Assembly (NCBI RefSeq): GCF_000244955.1 | Contig: NZ_CM001439.1 | Span: 3,890,643-3,954,642, forward strand | Direction of reading: 5' to 3' | DNA length: 64,000 bases | Source: Saccharomonospora marina XMU15 | GTDB taxonomy: Bacteria > Actinomycetota > Actinomycetes > Mycobacteriales > Pseudonocardiaceae | Shown: one piece after another, positions 25,408 through 35,607 of the stretch | Layout: each line of letters begins with the position of its first letter | Position numbering within the stretch: the stretch's first letter is position 1 | The notes under the pieces: generated by a model | The model's database searches: none | What the model was told of the DNA's origin: nothing | What the model saw: only the letters and a program-made list of their open reading frames with translations | Translations under genes and position numbers: made by a program

Positions 25408-27324
25408 TCAGGCCTTCCTTTCCGGGTGGTTGGCGAGTTCTTCGGAGGTGTAGTACTTCTCAAGTTCGCTCAGTTCGAACAACCCCAGCAGGTCCTGGCG
25501 CATCGGCTGCTGTTCCTTTGCGCGCACCGTGACGTCGGGGATGCTCGGGTCGCCGTCGGCCGCGCCGCAGACGAGCAGGGTGTTACGCCACTTCGCGTCC
25601 ATCTGCGGGTGGTCGTCGCGGGTGTGCCCGCCCCTGCTCTCGCCGCGCCGCAGCGCCGCCTGCGCCACACACTCGCTGACCAGCAGCATGTTGCGCAGGT
25701 CCAGCGCGAGGTGCCAGCCGGGGTTGTACTGCCGGTGTCCCTCCACGGTGACGCCCGCGATCCGCCGCCTGATGTCGGCGAGCTTGCCCAGTGCCTGCTC
25801 CATCTCGTCGGCCTTGCGGATGATGCCGACCAGGTCGTTCATGCACTGCTGCAGTTCGGTGTGCAACGTGTAGGGGTTCTCCTCCGCCACTGCCTGCCCG
25901 GGCGGGTCGAACGGCGCCACCGCACGCTTCGCCGCGGTGTCCACATCGGAATCGGCCACCTCCGGCCTGCCGGACAGCGACTCCACGTAGTCGGCCGCGC
26001 CGAGCCCGGCCCTGCGGCCGAACACCAGCAAGTCGGACAGCGAGTTCCCGCCCAGCCGGTTGGACCCGTGCATCCCGCCGGAGCACTCACCGGCCGCGAA
26101 CAGCCCCGGCACGCTCGCCGCGGCGGAGTCGGGGTCCACCTCGATCCCACCCATCACGTAGTGGCAGGTGGGGCCCACCTCCATGGGCTCCTTGGTGATG
26201 TCCACATCGGCCAGTTCCTTGAACTGGTGGTACATCGAGGGCAGCCGCCTGCGGATCTCCTCGGCGGGCAGCCGGCTGGCGATGTCGAGGAACACGCCGC
26301 CGTGCGGGGAGCCCCGGCCCGCCTTGACCTCCGCGTTGATGGCCCTGGCCACCTCGTCGCGTGGCAGCAGGTCAGGGGTGCGGCGGTTGTTGTCCGCGTC
26401 CTCGTACCAGCGGTCGGCCTCCGCCTCGCTGTCGGCGTACTGGCCCTTGAACACGTCGGGGATGTAGCGGAACATGAACCGCTCGCCCTCGGAGTTCTTC
26501 AGCACGCCGCCGTCGCCTCGCACGCCCTCGGTGACGAGAATGCCCTTCACACTCGGCGGCCACACCATGCCGGTGGGGTGGAACTGCACGAACTCCATGT
26601 TGATCAGGTCCGCGCCCGCCCTCAGTGCGAGTGCGTGCCCGTCGCCGGTGTACTCCCAGGAGTTCGACGTCACCTTGAACGACTTGCCGATGCCACCGGT
26701 GGCCAGCACAACGGCCGGTGTCTCGAACAGGATGAACCGGCCGGACTCGCGCCAGTAGCCGAACGCGCCCGCGATCCGACCGTCCTGCTTGAGCAGTTCG
26801 GTGACGGTGCACTCGGCGAAGACCTTGAGCTTGGCCTCGTAGTCGCCGTACTTCTTGTTGTCCTCCTGCTGCAGCGACACGATCTTCTGCTGCATGGTGC
26901 GGATCAGTTCGAGGCCGGTCCGGTCGCCGACGTGGGCCAGCCGGGGGTAGGTGTGCCCGCCGAAGTTCCGCTGGCTGATGCGGCCGTCCTTGGTGCGGTC
27001 GAACAGCGCGCCGTAGGTCTCCAACTCCCACACGCGGTCGGGCGCTTCCTTGGCGTGCAGTTCCGCCATTCGCCAGTTGTTGAGGAACTTGCCGCCACGC
27101 ATGGTGTCGCGGAAGTGGACCTGCCAGTTGTCGTTGGGGTTCGCGTTGCCCATCGACGCCGCGCAACCACCCTCGGCCATCACGGTGTGCGCCTTGCCGA
27201 ACAGCGACTTGCACACCACCGCGACGCTGAGGCCACGTTGCCTTGCCTCGATCACCGCGCGCAGACCCGCGCCGCCGGCACCGATCACCACGACGTCGTA
27301 GCTGTGCCGCTCGACCTCGGTCAT
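25408..27324 (-). CDS. sdhA: Succinate dehydrogenase flavoprotein subunit (Sdh1 type)
   Basis: 638 aa. FAD-binding GAGGAGLRA at the N-terminus; HTVMAEGG with the flavin-linking histidine; capping and active-site stretches EFVQFHPTGMVWP, EGVRGDGG and HYVMGGIEVD; then GNSLSDLLVFGRRAG and a helical C-terminal domain. It oxidises succinate to fumarate. Translated between the anchor and sdhB genes in one operon. Confidence 0.95.
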   Translation of the reverse strand: MTEVERHSYDVVVIGAGGAGLRAVIEARQRGLSVAVVCKSLFGKAHTVMAEGGCAASMGNANPNDNWQVHFRDTMRGGKFLNNWRMAELHAKEAPDRVWELETYGALFDRTKDGRISQRNFGGHTYPRLAHVGDRTGLELIRTMQQKIVSLQQEDNKKYGDYEAKLKVFAECTVTELLKQDGRIAGAFGYWRESGRFILFETPAVVLATGGIGKSFKVTSNSWEYTGDGHALALRAGADLINMEFVQFHPTGMVWPPSVKGILVTEGVRGDGGVLKNSEGERFMFRYIPDVFKGQYADSEAEADRWYEDADNNRRTPDLLPRDEVARAINAEVKAGRGSPHGGVFLDIASRLPAEEIRRRLPSMYHQFKELADVDITKEPMEVGPTCHYVMGGIEVDPDSAAASVPGLFAAGECSGGMHGSNRLGGNSLSDLLVFGRRAGLGAADYVESLSGRPEVADSDVDTAAKRAVAPFDPPGQAVAEENPYTLHTELQQCMNDLVGIIRKADEMEQALGKLADIRRRIAGVTVEGHRQYNPGWHLALDLRNMLLVSECVAQAALRRGESRGGHTRDDHPQMDAKWRNTLLVCGAADGDPSIPDVTVRAKEQQPMRQDLLGLFELSELEKYYTSEELANHPERKA

Positions 27325-27349
27325 GTAATTGCCACCTCGAAAGAACTGT

Positions 27350-28180
27350 TCAGTTGATGAAACGAAGATCGGTGATCGTGCCGGTGGACACGAGCCACAC
27401 GTAGAGGTCGGTGAGTGCGAGGGTGCCCAGCGTGATCCACGCGAACTGCATGTGACGCACGTTCAGCCTGCTCACCTGTGTCCAGATCCAGTACCGGACC
27501 GGGTTGGCCGAGAAATGCTTGAGCCTTCCGCCGGTCACGTGCCTGCAGGAATGGCACGACACCGTGTAGGCCCACAGCAGCACCACGTTGATCACCAGGA
27601 TGAGGTTTCCGAGCCCGAAACCGATCCCCCGCTCGCCGCCGAAGGCCACTATCGCGTCCCAGGTGTTGATCAGGGCGATCACGAACGCGACGTAGAAGAA
27701 GTAGCGGTGGGCGTTCTGCACGATGAGCGGCAGGCGGGTCTCGCCGGTGTACTTCGCGTGCGGTTCGGTGACGGCGCACGCGGGCGGGGAGAACCAGATC
27801 GACCGGTAGTACGCCTTGCGGTAGTAGTAGCAGGTCAACCGGAACCCGAGCAGGAACGGCAGCGAAAGGAACGCCAGCGGGATGAAGGCAGGCAATTCAC
27901 CGATCGGCGTGCCGAAGTGAGCCGAGCCCGGTACGCAGGAGTCGCTCAGGCACGGGGAGTAGAACGGTGTGAGGTAGTTGTTCTCGGCGTCGTAGTAGCC
28001 GGTGCGCATGAACGATCGCACGGTCGCGTAGCCGACGAAGGCCGCCAGGCCCAGCGTGGTCAGCAGTGGCTGCAGCCACCACCGGTCGGTGCGCAGCGTG
28101 CGCCTGCCGATGCCGACTCGGGTTCGTGCGGGTGCGCTGTTCCGGGTGACTGTCACGTCGTCGATCCCGGCCCCACTCAC
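27350..28180 (-). CDS. Succinate dehydrogenase membrane anchor (Sdh1 type, Rv0249c-like)
   Basis: 276 aa with five predicted transmembrane helices (near 30-50, 90-110, 150-172, 184-205, 235-260) and several conserved histidines likely to ligate haem or quinone (NAHRYFF; SCHSCRHVTGG; VRHMQF). One long anchor replaces separate SdhC and SdhD. The GTG at 28180 overlaps the TGA of the preceding small gene (GTGA); the size then matches the mycobacterial counterpart. Confidence 0.88.
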   Translation of the reverse strand: MSGAGIDDVTVTRNSAPARTRVGIGRRTLRTDRWWLQPLLTTLGLAAFVGYATVRSFMRTGYYDAENNYLTPFYSPCLSDSCVPGSAHFGTPIGELPAFIPLAFLSLPFLLGFRLTCYYYRKAYYRSIWFSPPACAVTEPHAKYTGETRLPLIVQNAHRYFFYVAFVIALINTWDAIVAFGGERGIGFGLGNLILVINVVLLWAYTVSCHSCRHVTGGRLKHFSANPVRYWIWTQVSRLNVRHMQFAWITLGTLALTDLYVWLVSTGTITDLRFIN

Positions 28181-28467
28181 CGCTGGTCCCGGTGGTAGCC
28201 GCCGACGCCCTCGTCGTCGGCGCCCTCCCACAAGGATGGGTCGTACGGCGTGTCGGGAATCTTGACCACGTCGGGCGGGTCGGAGGGCTTCGACTGGGCA
28301 GGCATCTGCTGCTGAGCGAGATCGCCCGCGTCGATGTCGAGCCGCTCGACGTCGTTGGCGAGGCGCCGGACAGCGGGCGCCTCGCCGTAGCGCGCCCGCA
28401 GCGCGCCCACGCACTGCCTGAGCCTGCCGATGGTGCGGCGGAGCTCGCTCATTTCCGTGCTCGACAT
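28177..28467 (-). CDS. Small conserved protein, first gene of the sdh operon (Rv0250c-like)
   Basis: 96 aa, soluble, acidic C-terminal half (PYDPSLWEGADDEG) and a helical N-terminus. It occupies the place of M. tuberculosis Rv0250c, the small gene at the head of the sdh1 operon. Function unknown. It overlaps the anchor gene by 4 bp. A CRP-like site lies 71 bp upstream of its ATG. Confidence 0.7.
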   Translation of the reverse strand: MSSTEMSELRRTIGRLRQCVGALRARYGEAPAVRRLANDVERLDIDAGDLAQQQMPAQSKPSDPPDVVKIPDTPYDPSLWEGADDEGVGGYHRDQR

Positions 28468-28537
28468 CTGTGTCGTCCCTTCGCATCGATCCCGGGATCT
28501 GAGCCGACCAAGGCCGACTCTGCCTTGCCAGCTGTGG

Positions 28538-28553
28538 TGTGACAAGTAGCACA
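28538..28553. promoter_or_regulatory. CRP-like binding site upstream of the sdh operon
   Basis: TGTGACAAGTAGCACA matches the actinobacterial CRP consensus TGTGA-N6-TCACA with one mismatch (G for T). It lies between the divergent sdh operon and the edd-eda gene, so it could serve either. Confidence 0.5.
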
Positions 28554-28716
28554 CACGGCGTGGGGGGCGTGATGGGGGTCACTAATCATGATCTTCTGAA
28601 TCGATTTTGATCCAAGGTGGGCCATCTGTATCGTGTCAGTTGCCACGTCCGCCGCGACGCAGGTGCGGCCACCCGTCGACCGCCACGTCCGCGAGAAGCG
28701 TTGAGGAGCGACCACG

Positions 28717-31242
28717 TTGCTACCCCTGCACCCCGTCATCGCCGATGTCACCGCCCGCATCGCGGCTCGAAGCGAGGGTTCCCGCGGCGCCTACCTCTCC
28801 CGGGTCGGCGACGCACGCTCGGCCACGGCCAACGGTCCGGCGCGGGCGGAACTGGGATGCGGCAACCTCGCGCACGGCTTCGCCGCGTGCTCCGGACCCG
28901 ACAGGCTCACCCTGCGCGGGCGGCAGGGCGCGGGGATCGCGATCGTGTCCTCCTACAACGACCTGCTCTCGGCCCACCAGCCGCTCGGCGAGTTTCCCGA
29001 CTGGCTCAAGGACGCCGCGAGGCAGGCCGGAGGTGTCGCCCGGTTCGCGGGCGGGGTCCCCGCCATGTGCGACGGCATCACACAGGGGCGGACCGGGATG
29101 GAGCTCTCGCTGTTCAGCCGCGACGTGATCGCCATGGCGACGGGTGTGGCACTGGCGCACGACATGTTCGACGGTGCGCTGCTGCTCGGGGTGTGCGACA
29201 AGATCGTGCCGGGGTTGCTCATCGGCGCGCTGTCGTTCGGGCACCTGCCCGCGATCCTCGTGCCGGCAGGACCGATGCCGTCCGGGTTGCCGAACCAGGA
29301 CAAGGCGCGCGTGCGGCAGTCGTACGCGCAGGGCAAGGCCACCAGGGAGGAACTGTTGCGGGCCGAGTCCGCCTCCTACCACTCCCCCGGTACCTGCACC
29401 TTCTACGGCACGGCCAACTCCAACCAGCTGGTGCTGGAGGTGATGGGCCTGCAGCTGCCGGGAGCCGCCTTCGTGCACCCGGGCACACCGCTTCGGCGGG
29501 CGCTCACCGAACATGCCGCCCGGCGCATCGTCGAGATCTCCGCGGTCGGCGGCGGCGAGGCGTACACACCCGTCGCCGAGGTGGTGGACGAGCGTTCGAT
29601 CGTGAACGGGGTCGTGGCGCTGCTGGCCACCGGCGGCTCCACGAACCACACCCTGCACCTGGTAGCGATCGCGTCGGCGGCGGGGATAGAACTCACCTGG
29701 GACGATTTCGCCGATCTCTCGTCGGTGGTGCCGCTGCTGGCCAGCATCTACCCCAACGGCAGCGCCGACATCAACCACTTCCACGCCGCGGGCGGCGTAC
29801 AGGCCCTCGTAGCCTCGCTGCTGGACGCCGGACTGCTGCACAGCGACGTGCGCACCGTGGCGGGCACCGGGCTGCACCGCTACCGCGCGGAGCCGGTATT
29901 GCGTGACGACGAGCTGGCCTGGCGCGAAGTGCCGTCGCGCAGCCTCGACGAGAACGTGCTGCGCCCGCTGGACCGGCCGTTCGCACCCGACGGCGGGCTG
30001 CGCATGCTGCGGGGCAATCTGGGCCGCGCGGTGCTCAAGGTGTCGGCCGTGGCGCCACGCGACCGCACAGTGCACGCGCCCGCGCGGGTGTTCGACACCC
30101 AGCAGCAGTTCCAGCTGGCGTTTCGGGCGGGCGAGCTGAATCGCGATGTCGTGGTGGTGTTGCGTAACCAGGGGCCTCGCGCCAACGGAATGCCTGAGCT
30201 GCACGGCCTCACTCCCGCGCTCGGCTCGCTGCTGGACAGCGGGCACCGCGTGGCGCTCGTGACCGACGGCAGGATGTCAGGAGCTTCGGGAAAGGTTCCG
30301 GCCGCGATTCACGTGACGCCGGAGGCCGCGGTGGGCGGGCCGCTGGCCCGGGTGGCCGACGGCGACCTGATTCGCGTCGACGCCGACGCGGGCGAGTTGG
30401 CGGTCGACGTGGACGCCGCGACACTCGCCTCGAGAGCGCCCTCGGGTTCGGCACCCGGTGAGGACGAATGGGTCGGCACCGGCCGGGAGTTGTTCGCCGC
30501 GCTGCGCCGCGGCGTCGGCCCGGCGGAGCGAGGCGCCAGTGTTTTCGCACCGGTCGGGCCCCGGCCACGTCGTGCGGTCGCGGGAGTCAGCGGTGGTGCC
30601 GGCCTGATGGTCACGAGTTCGGAGCTGCTGAGGCTGTCGCCGGTGCTGCCGGTGGTCGTGCTCGACGACGCCGACGACGCCGTGCCGGTGGCCCACGCGT
30701 TGCGCGGCGGCGGCGTGGGCGTCATGGAGGTGACGCTACGCACGCCGGCCGCACTGGACGCGGTGGCCCGCGTGGCGCGCGAGGTGGCGGGCATGGTCGT
30801 CGGAGCAGGAACGGTGACCACGCCACAGCAGGCGCGGCGGGCCGCCGACGCCGGGGCGGCGTTCCTGGTCACGCCCGGATGTACGGACGGGCTGGTCTCG
30901 GCGGCGCTCCACACCGGACTCGCGCTGCTGCCAGGGGCGGCGACCGTGTCGGAAGCCATGCGGCTGGCCGAGCGGGGCCTGGACGTGCTCAAGTTCTTCC
31001 CCGCCGAGGCCAGTGGCGGGGTCGAGGCCCTGCGTGCGATCGCAGGTCCGCTGCCGTCGCTACGGTTCTGCCCCACCGGTGGGATCACAACGGACAGCGC
31101 ACCGCGCTACCTGGAATTGGCCAATGTGGACTGTGTCGGCGGGTCGTGGCTGGCGCCGAAGGACGCGATCGCGGCCAAGGATTTCGCCGCGATCGAGAAG
31201 CTGGCGCGGCAGGCCGTCAGCCTGGCGGCGCCGAGGAAGTAG
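28717..31242 (+). CDS. Fused 6-phosphogluconate dehydratase / KDPG aldolase (Edd-Eda)
   Basis: 841 aa covering both Entner-Doudoroff enzymes. Residues about 1-605 are Edd, with Fe-S cysteine motifs [22 protein letters not shown] and [13 protein letters not shown]; residues about 633-841 are Eda, with E671 (MEVTLRTP) and Schiff-base K759 (VLKFFPAE). The fusion should convert 6-phosphogluconate to pyruvate and glyceraldehyde-3-phosphate. The frame is uninterrupted through an Ala/Gly-rich linker. The start is TTG 28717, with GAGGAG about 9 nt upstream; the N-terminus aligns with E. coli Edd and there is no better ATG. Divergent from sdh. Confidence 0.93.
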   Translation: MLPLHPVIADVTARIAARSEGSRGAYLSRVGDARSATANGPARAELGCGNLAHGFAACSGPDRLTLRGRQGAGIAIVSSYNDLLSAHQPLGEFPDWLKDAARQAGGVARFAGGVPAMCDGITQGRTGMELSLFSRDVIAMATGVALAHDMFDGALLLGVCDKIVPGLLIGALSFGHLPAILVPAGPMPSGLPNQDKARVRQSYAQGKATREELLRAESASYHSPGTCTFYGTANSNQLVLEVMGLQLPGAAFVHPGTPLRRALTEHAARRIVEISAVGGGEAYTPVAEVVDERSIVNGVVALLATGGSTNHTLHLVAIASAAGIELTWDDFADLSSVVPLLASIYPNGSADINHFHAAGGVQALVASLLDAGLLHSDVRTVAGTGLHRYRAEPVLRDDELAWREVPSRSLDENVLRPLDRPFAPDGGLRMLRGNLGRAVLKVSAVAPRDRTVHAPARVFDTQQQFQLAFRAGELNRDVVVVLRNQGPRANGMPELHGLTPALGSLLDSGHRVALVTDGRMSGASGKVPAAIHVTPEAAVGGPLARVADGDLIRVDADAGELAVDVDAATLASRAPSGSAPGEDEWVGTGRELFAALRRGVGPAERGASVFAPVGPRPRRAVAGVSGGAGLMVTSSELLRLSPVLPVVVLDDADDAVPVAHALRGGGVGVMEVTLRTPAALDAVARVAREVAGMVVGAGTVTTPQQARRAADAGAAFLVTPGCTDGLVSAALHTGLALLPGAATVSEAMRLAERGLDVLKFFPAEASGGVEALRAIAGPLPSLRFCPTGGITTDSAPRYLELANVDCVGGSWLAPKDAIAAKDFAAIEKLARQAVSLAAPRK

Positions 31243-31332
31243 CGCCGCGCGGGGCGGGCGTAAGAGCCGCGCCCGTACGCGACGCTGTGGCCGGTGGCCT
31301 TCCGACCGCACCGGCGGGCTCGCCCGGGCGGT

Positions 31333-32619
31333 TCACCACCGACGTTCCCGCGGCCGGGGCCCGCTCGCCACCTGGCCACCGTGCTGCGGCAGCACGGCAT
31401 CGCCCCGCGCCACCCGACCACCGTGCTGCCTGCCGGTGACCGGACCACGTTGCCGCTGTGGCGGTCGAGCCGGTTGCCGCCGGCGTTGTGGCGGCCGGGC
31501 CGATCCGCGCGGCCTGCTCCAGCGGCGCATGAACGGCCGCTCGACACCCACGTAGAGCAGCCACGCCAGGCAAAGGCTCAGCGCCATCGCGCCGGTGAGC
31601 ACGGCCAGTTCCACGACGACGTCGCCGCTGCCCTGGATGCCCGCGAGTTCGCGGCCGTGCAGCAACACCAGGTAGTGCACGAGGTAGAAGGCGAAGGACA
31701 CCTCACCCAGCCATACCGCCACCCTGCCGCGCAGCAGTGTCGCGGTGCCGCGCACGTCGGCGACCGCACCCGCCGCGATCACGAGCGCGACGGGGACGAT
31801 CGTGGTGGCGTTGACGCCGAAGTTGTAGGGAACGACGAGCGCCAGCGCGTAACCGCCCAGCAGGAGAACAGCGGCGAGTGGCAGCGGCAGCCCGATCCAG
31901 CGGCCGGAAAGCACGATCCTCGCCATGACCATGCCGAGCACGAACTGCAGCAGGCACACCGGCGGAAAGATGTAGAGAAACCATACCTGCGACAGGCTCG
32001 AACCCGGCTGCGTCGGATCGCCCCCGGTGGCGGGCACCAGCGCTTGCGCGAGCAGCGGCATGCACAGCACGGCGACGACCGAACCGCAGGCCCACCACCA
32101 CAGGGTCGAACACGGGATGCGGACCAACCACCGGTGCAGCAGCGGAAACAGCAGGTAGAAAACCGCCTCGCAGGCCAGCGACCAGCTCACCACGTTGGCG
32201 CTGTTGAAGATCGCCTGGTCCGGGAACCACGCGTGGATCAGCAGCAGGTTCTGCCACCAGCCGGTGACCGGCTTGTGCAGTGCGAGCAGCAGCGCCACCG
32301 CCAGCAGGAACGTCACCAGGTGGTTGGGGTAGATCTTGCAGGCCCGGCGGCGCCAGAACCGCGCTGCGGTGTCGCCGCTTCTGACCGACCAGGTGAGCAC
32401 GAACCCGCTCAGCACGAAGAAGAAGGACACCCCGAGAAAGGCCAGCTTGCCCGTCAGCCATCCGACGTCCGCGGCGGTTTCCCCGTCGGGGTAGTCGAAC
32501 ACGGTCGCCGCGTGGAACACGAACACCAGCAGTGCGGCCAGAAAGCGCATGCCCGTGAGGGTCGGCAGCCGGGCGTGGACCGCCGGGATGATCTCGGTGG
32601 GCGCGGACACGGCGGTCAC
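31333..32619 (-). CDS. Acyltransferase 3 family membrane protein (OafA/YrhL-like)
   Basis: 428 aa with about ten transmembrane helices. Family motifs: LTGMRFLAALLVFVFHA with the conserved Arg and His in TM1, and FFFVLSGFVLTWS followed by FWRRRACKIYP. Such proteins acetylate or acylate surface sugars. The last 50 residues (after VERPF) are an Arg/Pro/Gln-rich cytoplasmic tail. GTG start at 32619. No neighbouring polysaccharide genes hint at its acceptor. Confidence 0.88.
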   Translation of the reverse strand: MTAVSAPTEIIPAVHARLPTLTGMRFLAALLVFVFHAATVFDYPDGETAADVGWLTGKLAFLGVSFFFVLSGFVLTWSVRSGDTAARFWRRRACKIYPNHLVTFLLAVALLLALHKPVTGWWQNLLLIHAWFPDQAIFNSANVVSWSLACEAVFYLLFPLLHRWLVRIPCSTLWWWACGSVVAVLCMPLLAQALVPATGGDPTQPGSSLSQVWFLYIFPPVCLLQFVLGMVMARIVLSGRWIGLPLPLAAVLLLGGYALALVVPYNFGVNATTIVPVALVIAAGAVADVRGTATLLRGRVAVWLGEVSFAFYLVHYLVLLHGRELAGIQGSGDVVVELAVLTGAMALSLCLAWLLYVGVERPFMRRWSRPRGSARPPQRRRQPARPPQRQRGPVTGRQHGGRVARGDAVLPQHGGQVASGPRPRERRW

Positions 32620-32679
32620 AGTAGCCCAGCGGGAACTCGGCCGAGTGAGGATGTCCGGATCGTCCTCGTTCTGGCCTCG

Positions 32680-33288
32680 TCAGAGCAACGCGTCGAGGTT
32701 CACCCGCACGGCGAACGGGTCATGCGTGACGAACTCACCGGTGACGGCGCCGCCGTCCTGGTAACCGAACTCCCCGGCGAGATGGCAGGCGACCAGCGAG
32801 GCGGGCTCGGTGATGTCGACAATCCAGTAGTGCGGGATTCCGGCATCGGCGTACTCGCCTCGCTTGTCCACGTTGTCGGTCCGGGTCGAACCCGGCGACA
32901 CGATCTCCACCACGAGGCGGACGTCGGATGCCTTGAGCAACCCGCCCTCCCGATCCACCCGCCGCACCGCCGCACGCTCGACCACAACCAGATCGGGGCG
33001 GCGCGCCGTAGCCGGAGCGCCGAGTGGCGCCAGCTCAAGATCCACGTCGATGTCGGGAACGGCGATCAACTGCCGGGGTAACTGCGGCTTCACCTGTAGA
33101 TACAGCTCGAACAGCGCTATGTTGTGACCCGGTCCGGGGCTCGGCGACATCAACAGGCGGCCCTCCAGCAGCTCGGTGTAGCCCGATTCGGGCTCGCCGA
33201 GCTCCGCGTACTCGGTGATGGTCAGCAGGTGATCCACGCCGGGCAGAGACGACTTGGACGATTCGGAAGGCTCGGGAATTGCTGTCAC
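32680..33288 (-). CDS. Uma2 family (DUF820) PD-(D/E)XK nuclease-like protein
   Basis: 202 aa. Nuclease-fold motifs: ELLEGRLLMSPSPGPGHN, RRPDLVVVERA, VEIVSPGSTRTDNVDKRGEYADAG and HYWIVD, containing the D-(x)n-E-x-K-like catalytic set. Uma2 proteins are widespread in actinobacteria and cyanobacteria, usually as stand-alone genes, and their biological role is unresolved. No partner gene is visible. Confidence 0.85.
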   Translation of the reverse strand: MTAIPEPSESSKSSLPGVDHLLTITEYAELGEPESGYTELLEGRLLMSPSPGPGHNIALFELYLQVKPQLPRQLIAVPDIDVDLELAPLGAPATARRPDLVVVERAAVRRVDREGGLLKASDVRLVVEIVSPGSTRTDNVDKRGEYADAGIPHYWIVDITEPASLVACHLAGEFGYQDGGAVTGEFVTHDPFAVRVNLDALL

Positions 33289-33343
33289 GGCTACTCCTCA
33301 CGTCATTGCACCAGTGTCCCATTCCGGCGCCCCGCTCGCGGGC

Positions 33344-33922
33344 TCAGTCCGGGACGATGTCGTCGAGCAGGGTGGACTCCGCACCCGCGTCGCGCAGTTC
33401 CTCGCGAACCACCACGTAGGACAGTCCTTGCGGGTAGCCCTTGCGTGCCAGCATCCCGAGCAGTCGCCGGGTGGCGGTCCGCTCGTCGAGGTCGACCATC
33501 GTGCGCAGCTTCTTGCGCACCAACTCGCGGGCTCGCTGCTCCTCGGCCTCCCGGTCGATCTCGCCCGCGGCCTCGACCGCGACGTCACTGTCGACACCTT
33601 TGCGCTTGAGTTCCGCCACGAGCGCCGACCGGGCGAGGCCCTGCTGGGTGTGCCGGGACCGCACCCACAGCTGCGCGAAGGCCGCGTCGTCGACGAGCCC
33701 GGCCTCGTCCAGCTTGCCGAGCAGCGTCTCCCTCGTCTGCTCGTCGAAGCCCTTGCGGCGCAACGCCTGGCGCAGTTCGTCCTTGGTGCGGGGCCGCGCG
33801 GCCAGCAGGTCGAAGCAGATCTCCTTGGCCTTCTTCCCGGCTTCCTCGGGTGTCAGCTCCGCCACCGGCCGGGACCGCTCCCGGGAGCCGCCGCCCCCGA
33901 AACGACGGCCTGACTCGCTCAC
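33344..33922 (-). CDS. recX: Regulatory protein RecX
   Basis: 192 aa. Three-helix RecX repeats (KEICFDLLAARPRTKDELRQAL; LLGKLDEAGLVDDAAFAQLWV; RRLLGMLARKGY). It binds RecA filaments and limits strand exchange. It lies 43 bp downstream of recA on the same strand, as usual, so SOS induction should cover both. GTG start at 33922; Arg/Gly-rich N-terminal extension. Confidence 0.93.
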   Translation of the reverse strand: MSESGRRFGGGGSRERSRPVAELTPEEAGKKAKEICFDLLAARPRTKDELRQALRRKGFDEQTRETLLGKLDEAGLVDDAAFAQLWVRSRHTQQGLARSALVAELKRKGVDSDVAVEAAGEIDREAEEQRARELVRKKLRTMVDLDERTATRRLLGMLARKGYPQGLSYVVVREELRDAGAESTLLDDIVPD

Positions 33923-33965
33923 GTCCTACCTCACCGTCCCGTTCTCCCTCGAAGGGGCACGGCGG

Positions 33966-35006
<1,041 letters not shown>

Positions 35007-35150
35007 GGAATCCACCTCATTGGCTGTCGGTCGGCTGTCGTTTTGTGCTGACCCCGACGTTACGGCCGGGGTCCGACAGTTCGGGGGTCAAGCGGAAATC
35101 TGTGGATAGTCGACCCCGGCACGACCCTGCTGTGGACAACCACGATAGCC

Positions 35151-35162
35151 GAACAGATGTTC
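35151..35162. promoter_or_regulatory. LexA SOS box of recA
   Basis: GAAC-AGAT-GTTC, an exact match to the actinobacterial/Bacillus-type LexA operator GAAC-N4-GTTC, located between recA and the DUF3046 gene. Confidence 0.85.
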
Positions 35163-35235
35163 GAGGTCGACGCGACACGCACTGCTGGTACGGTTCTCGG
35201 CCGGTTCTTCGGCACAGTCACCGCCACCGCCACAG

Positions 35236-35430
35236 TCATCGGCGCTCCGCCGGGATGTCGAACTCACCGCACACCTGCTGCCAGATCTCCTTGGCCGGTA
35301 CCCCGTCGGCCAGCGCCTGCTCGATCGTGCGTCCTCCCAGGCCACTGAGCACGTGGTCGCTCGCCAGGGTCTCGGCGCGGGTCTGTCCGAACTCCTCCGC
35401 CATCAGCCTGCGGAAAACCGTGATGCGCAT
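35236..35430 (-). CDS. DUF3046 protein (Rv2738c-like)
   Basis: 64 aa, beginning MRITVFRRLMAEEFG and containing the DUF3046 features GGRTIEQALADGV and KEIWQQVCGEFDIP. Always found just upstream of recA in actinobacteria; function unknown. The SOS box lies downstream of its stop codon, so the box serves recA only. Confidence 0.9.
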   Translation of the reverse strand: MRITVFRRLMAEEFGQTRAETLASDHVLSGLGGRTIEQALADGVPAKEIWQQVCGEFDIPAERR

Positions 35431-35472
35431 CGGTCTCAGCGTAGCGGCGTGCGTCGCCGTAGAGTGGAAGGC

Positions 35473-35592
35473 ATGCGGCTGGCCCAGGACGTCTCCGGAT
35501 TCGGTTCCACCGCGTTGACGCTGGCGTCGATCGCCACCGTGACCGCCGCGCTGATCGTGCTGATCATCGGTGTCCGCAACCGCAGGAAGTGA
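35473..35592 (+). CDS. Single-span small membrane protein (39 aa)
   Basis: Starts MRLAQDVSGFG, has one hydrophobic helix (about residues 15-34) and ends in RNRRK, so N-terminus outside by the positive-inside rule. GGAAGG lies just before the ATG. No family recognised. It is divergent from DUF3046 and convergent with the Hsp70-like gene. Confidence 0.45.
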   Translation: MRLAQDVSGFGSTALTLASIATVTAALIVLIIGVRNRRK

Positions 35593-35607
35593 CGAGGTGA
35601 CCGGCGG

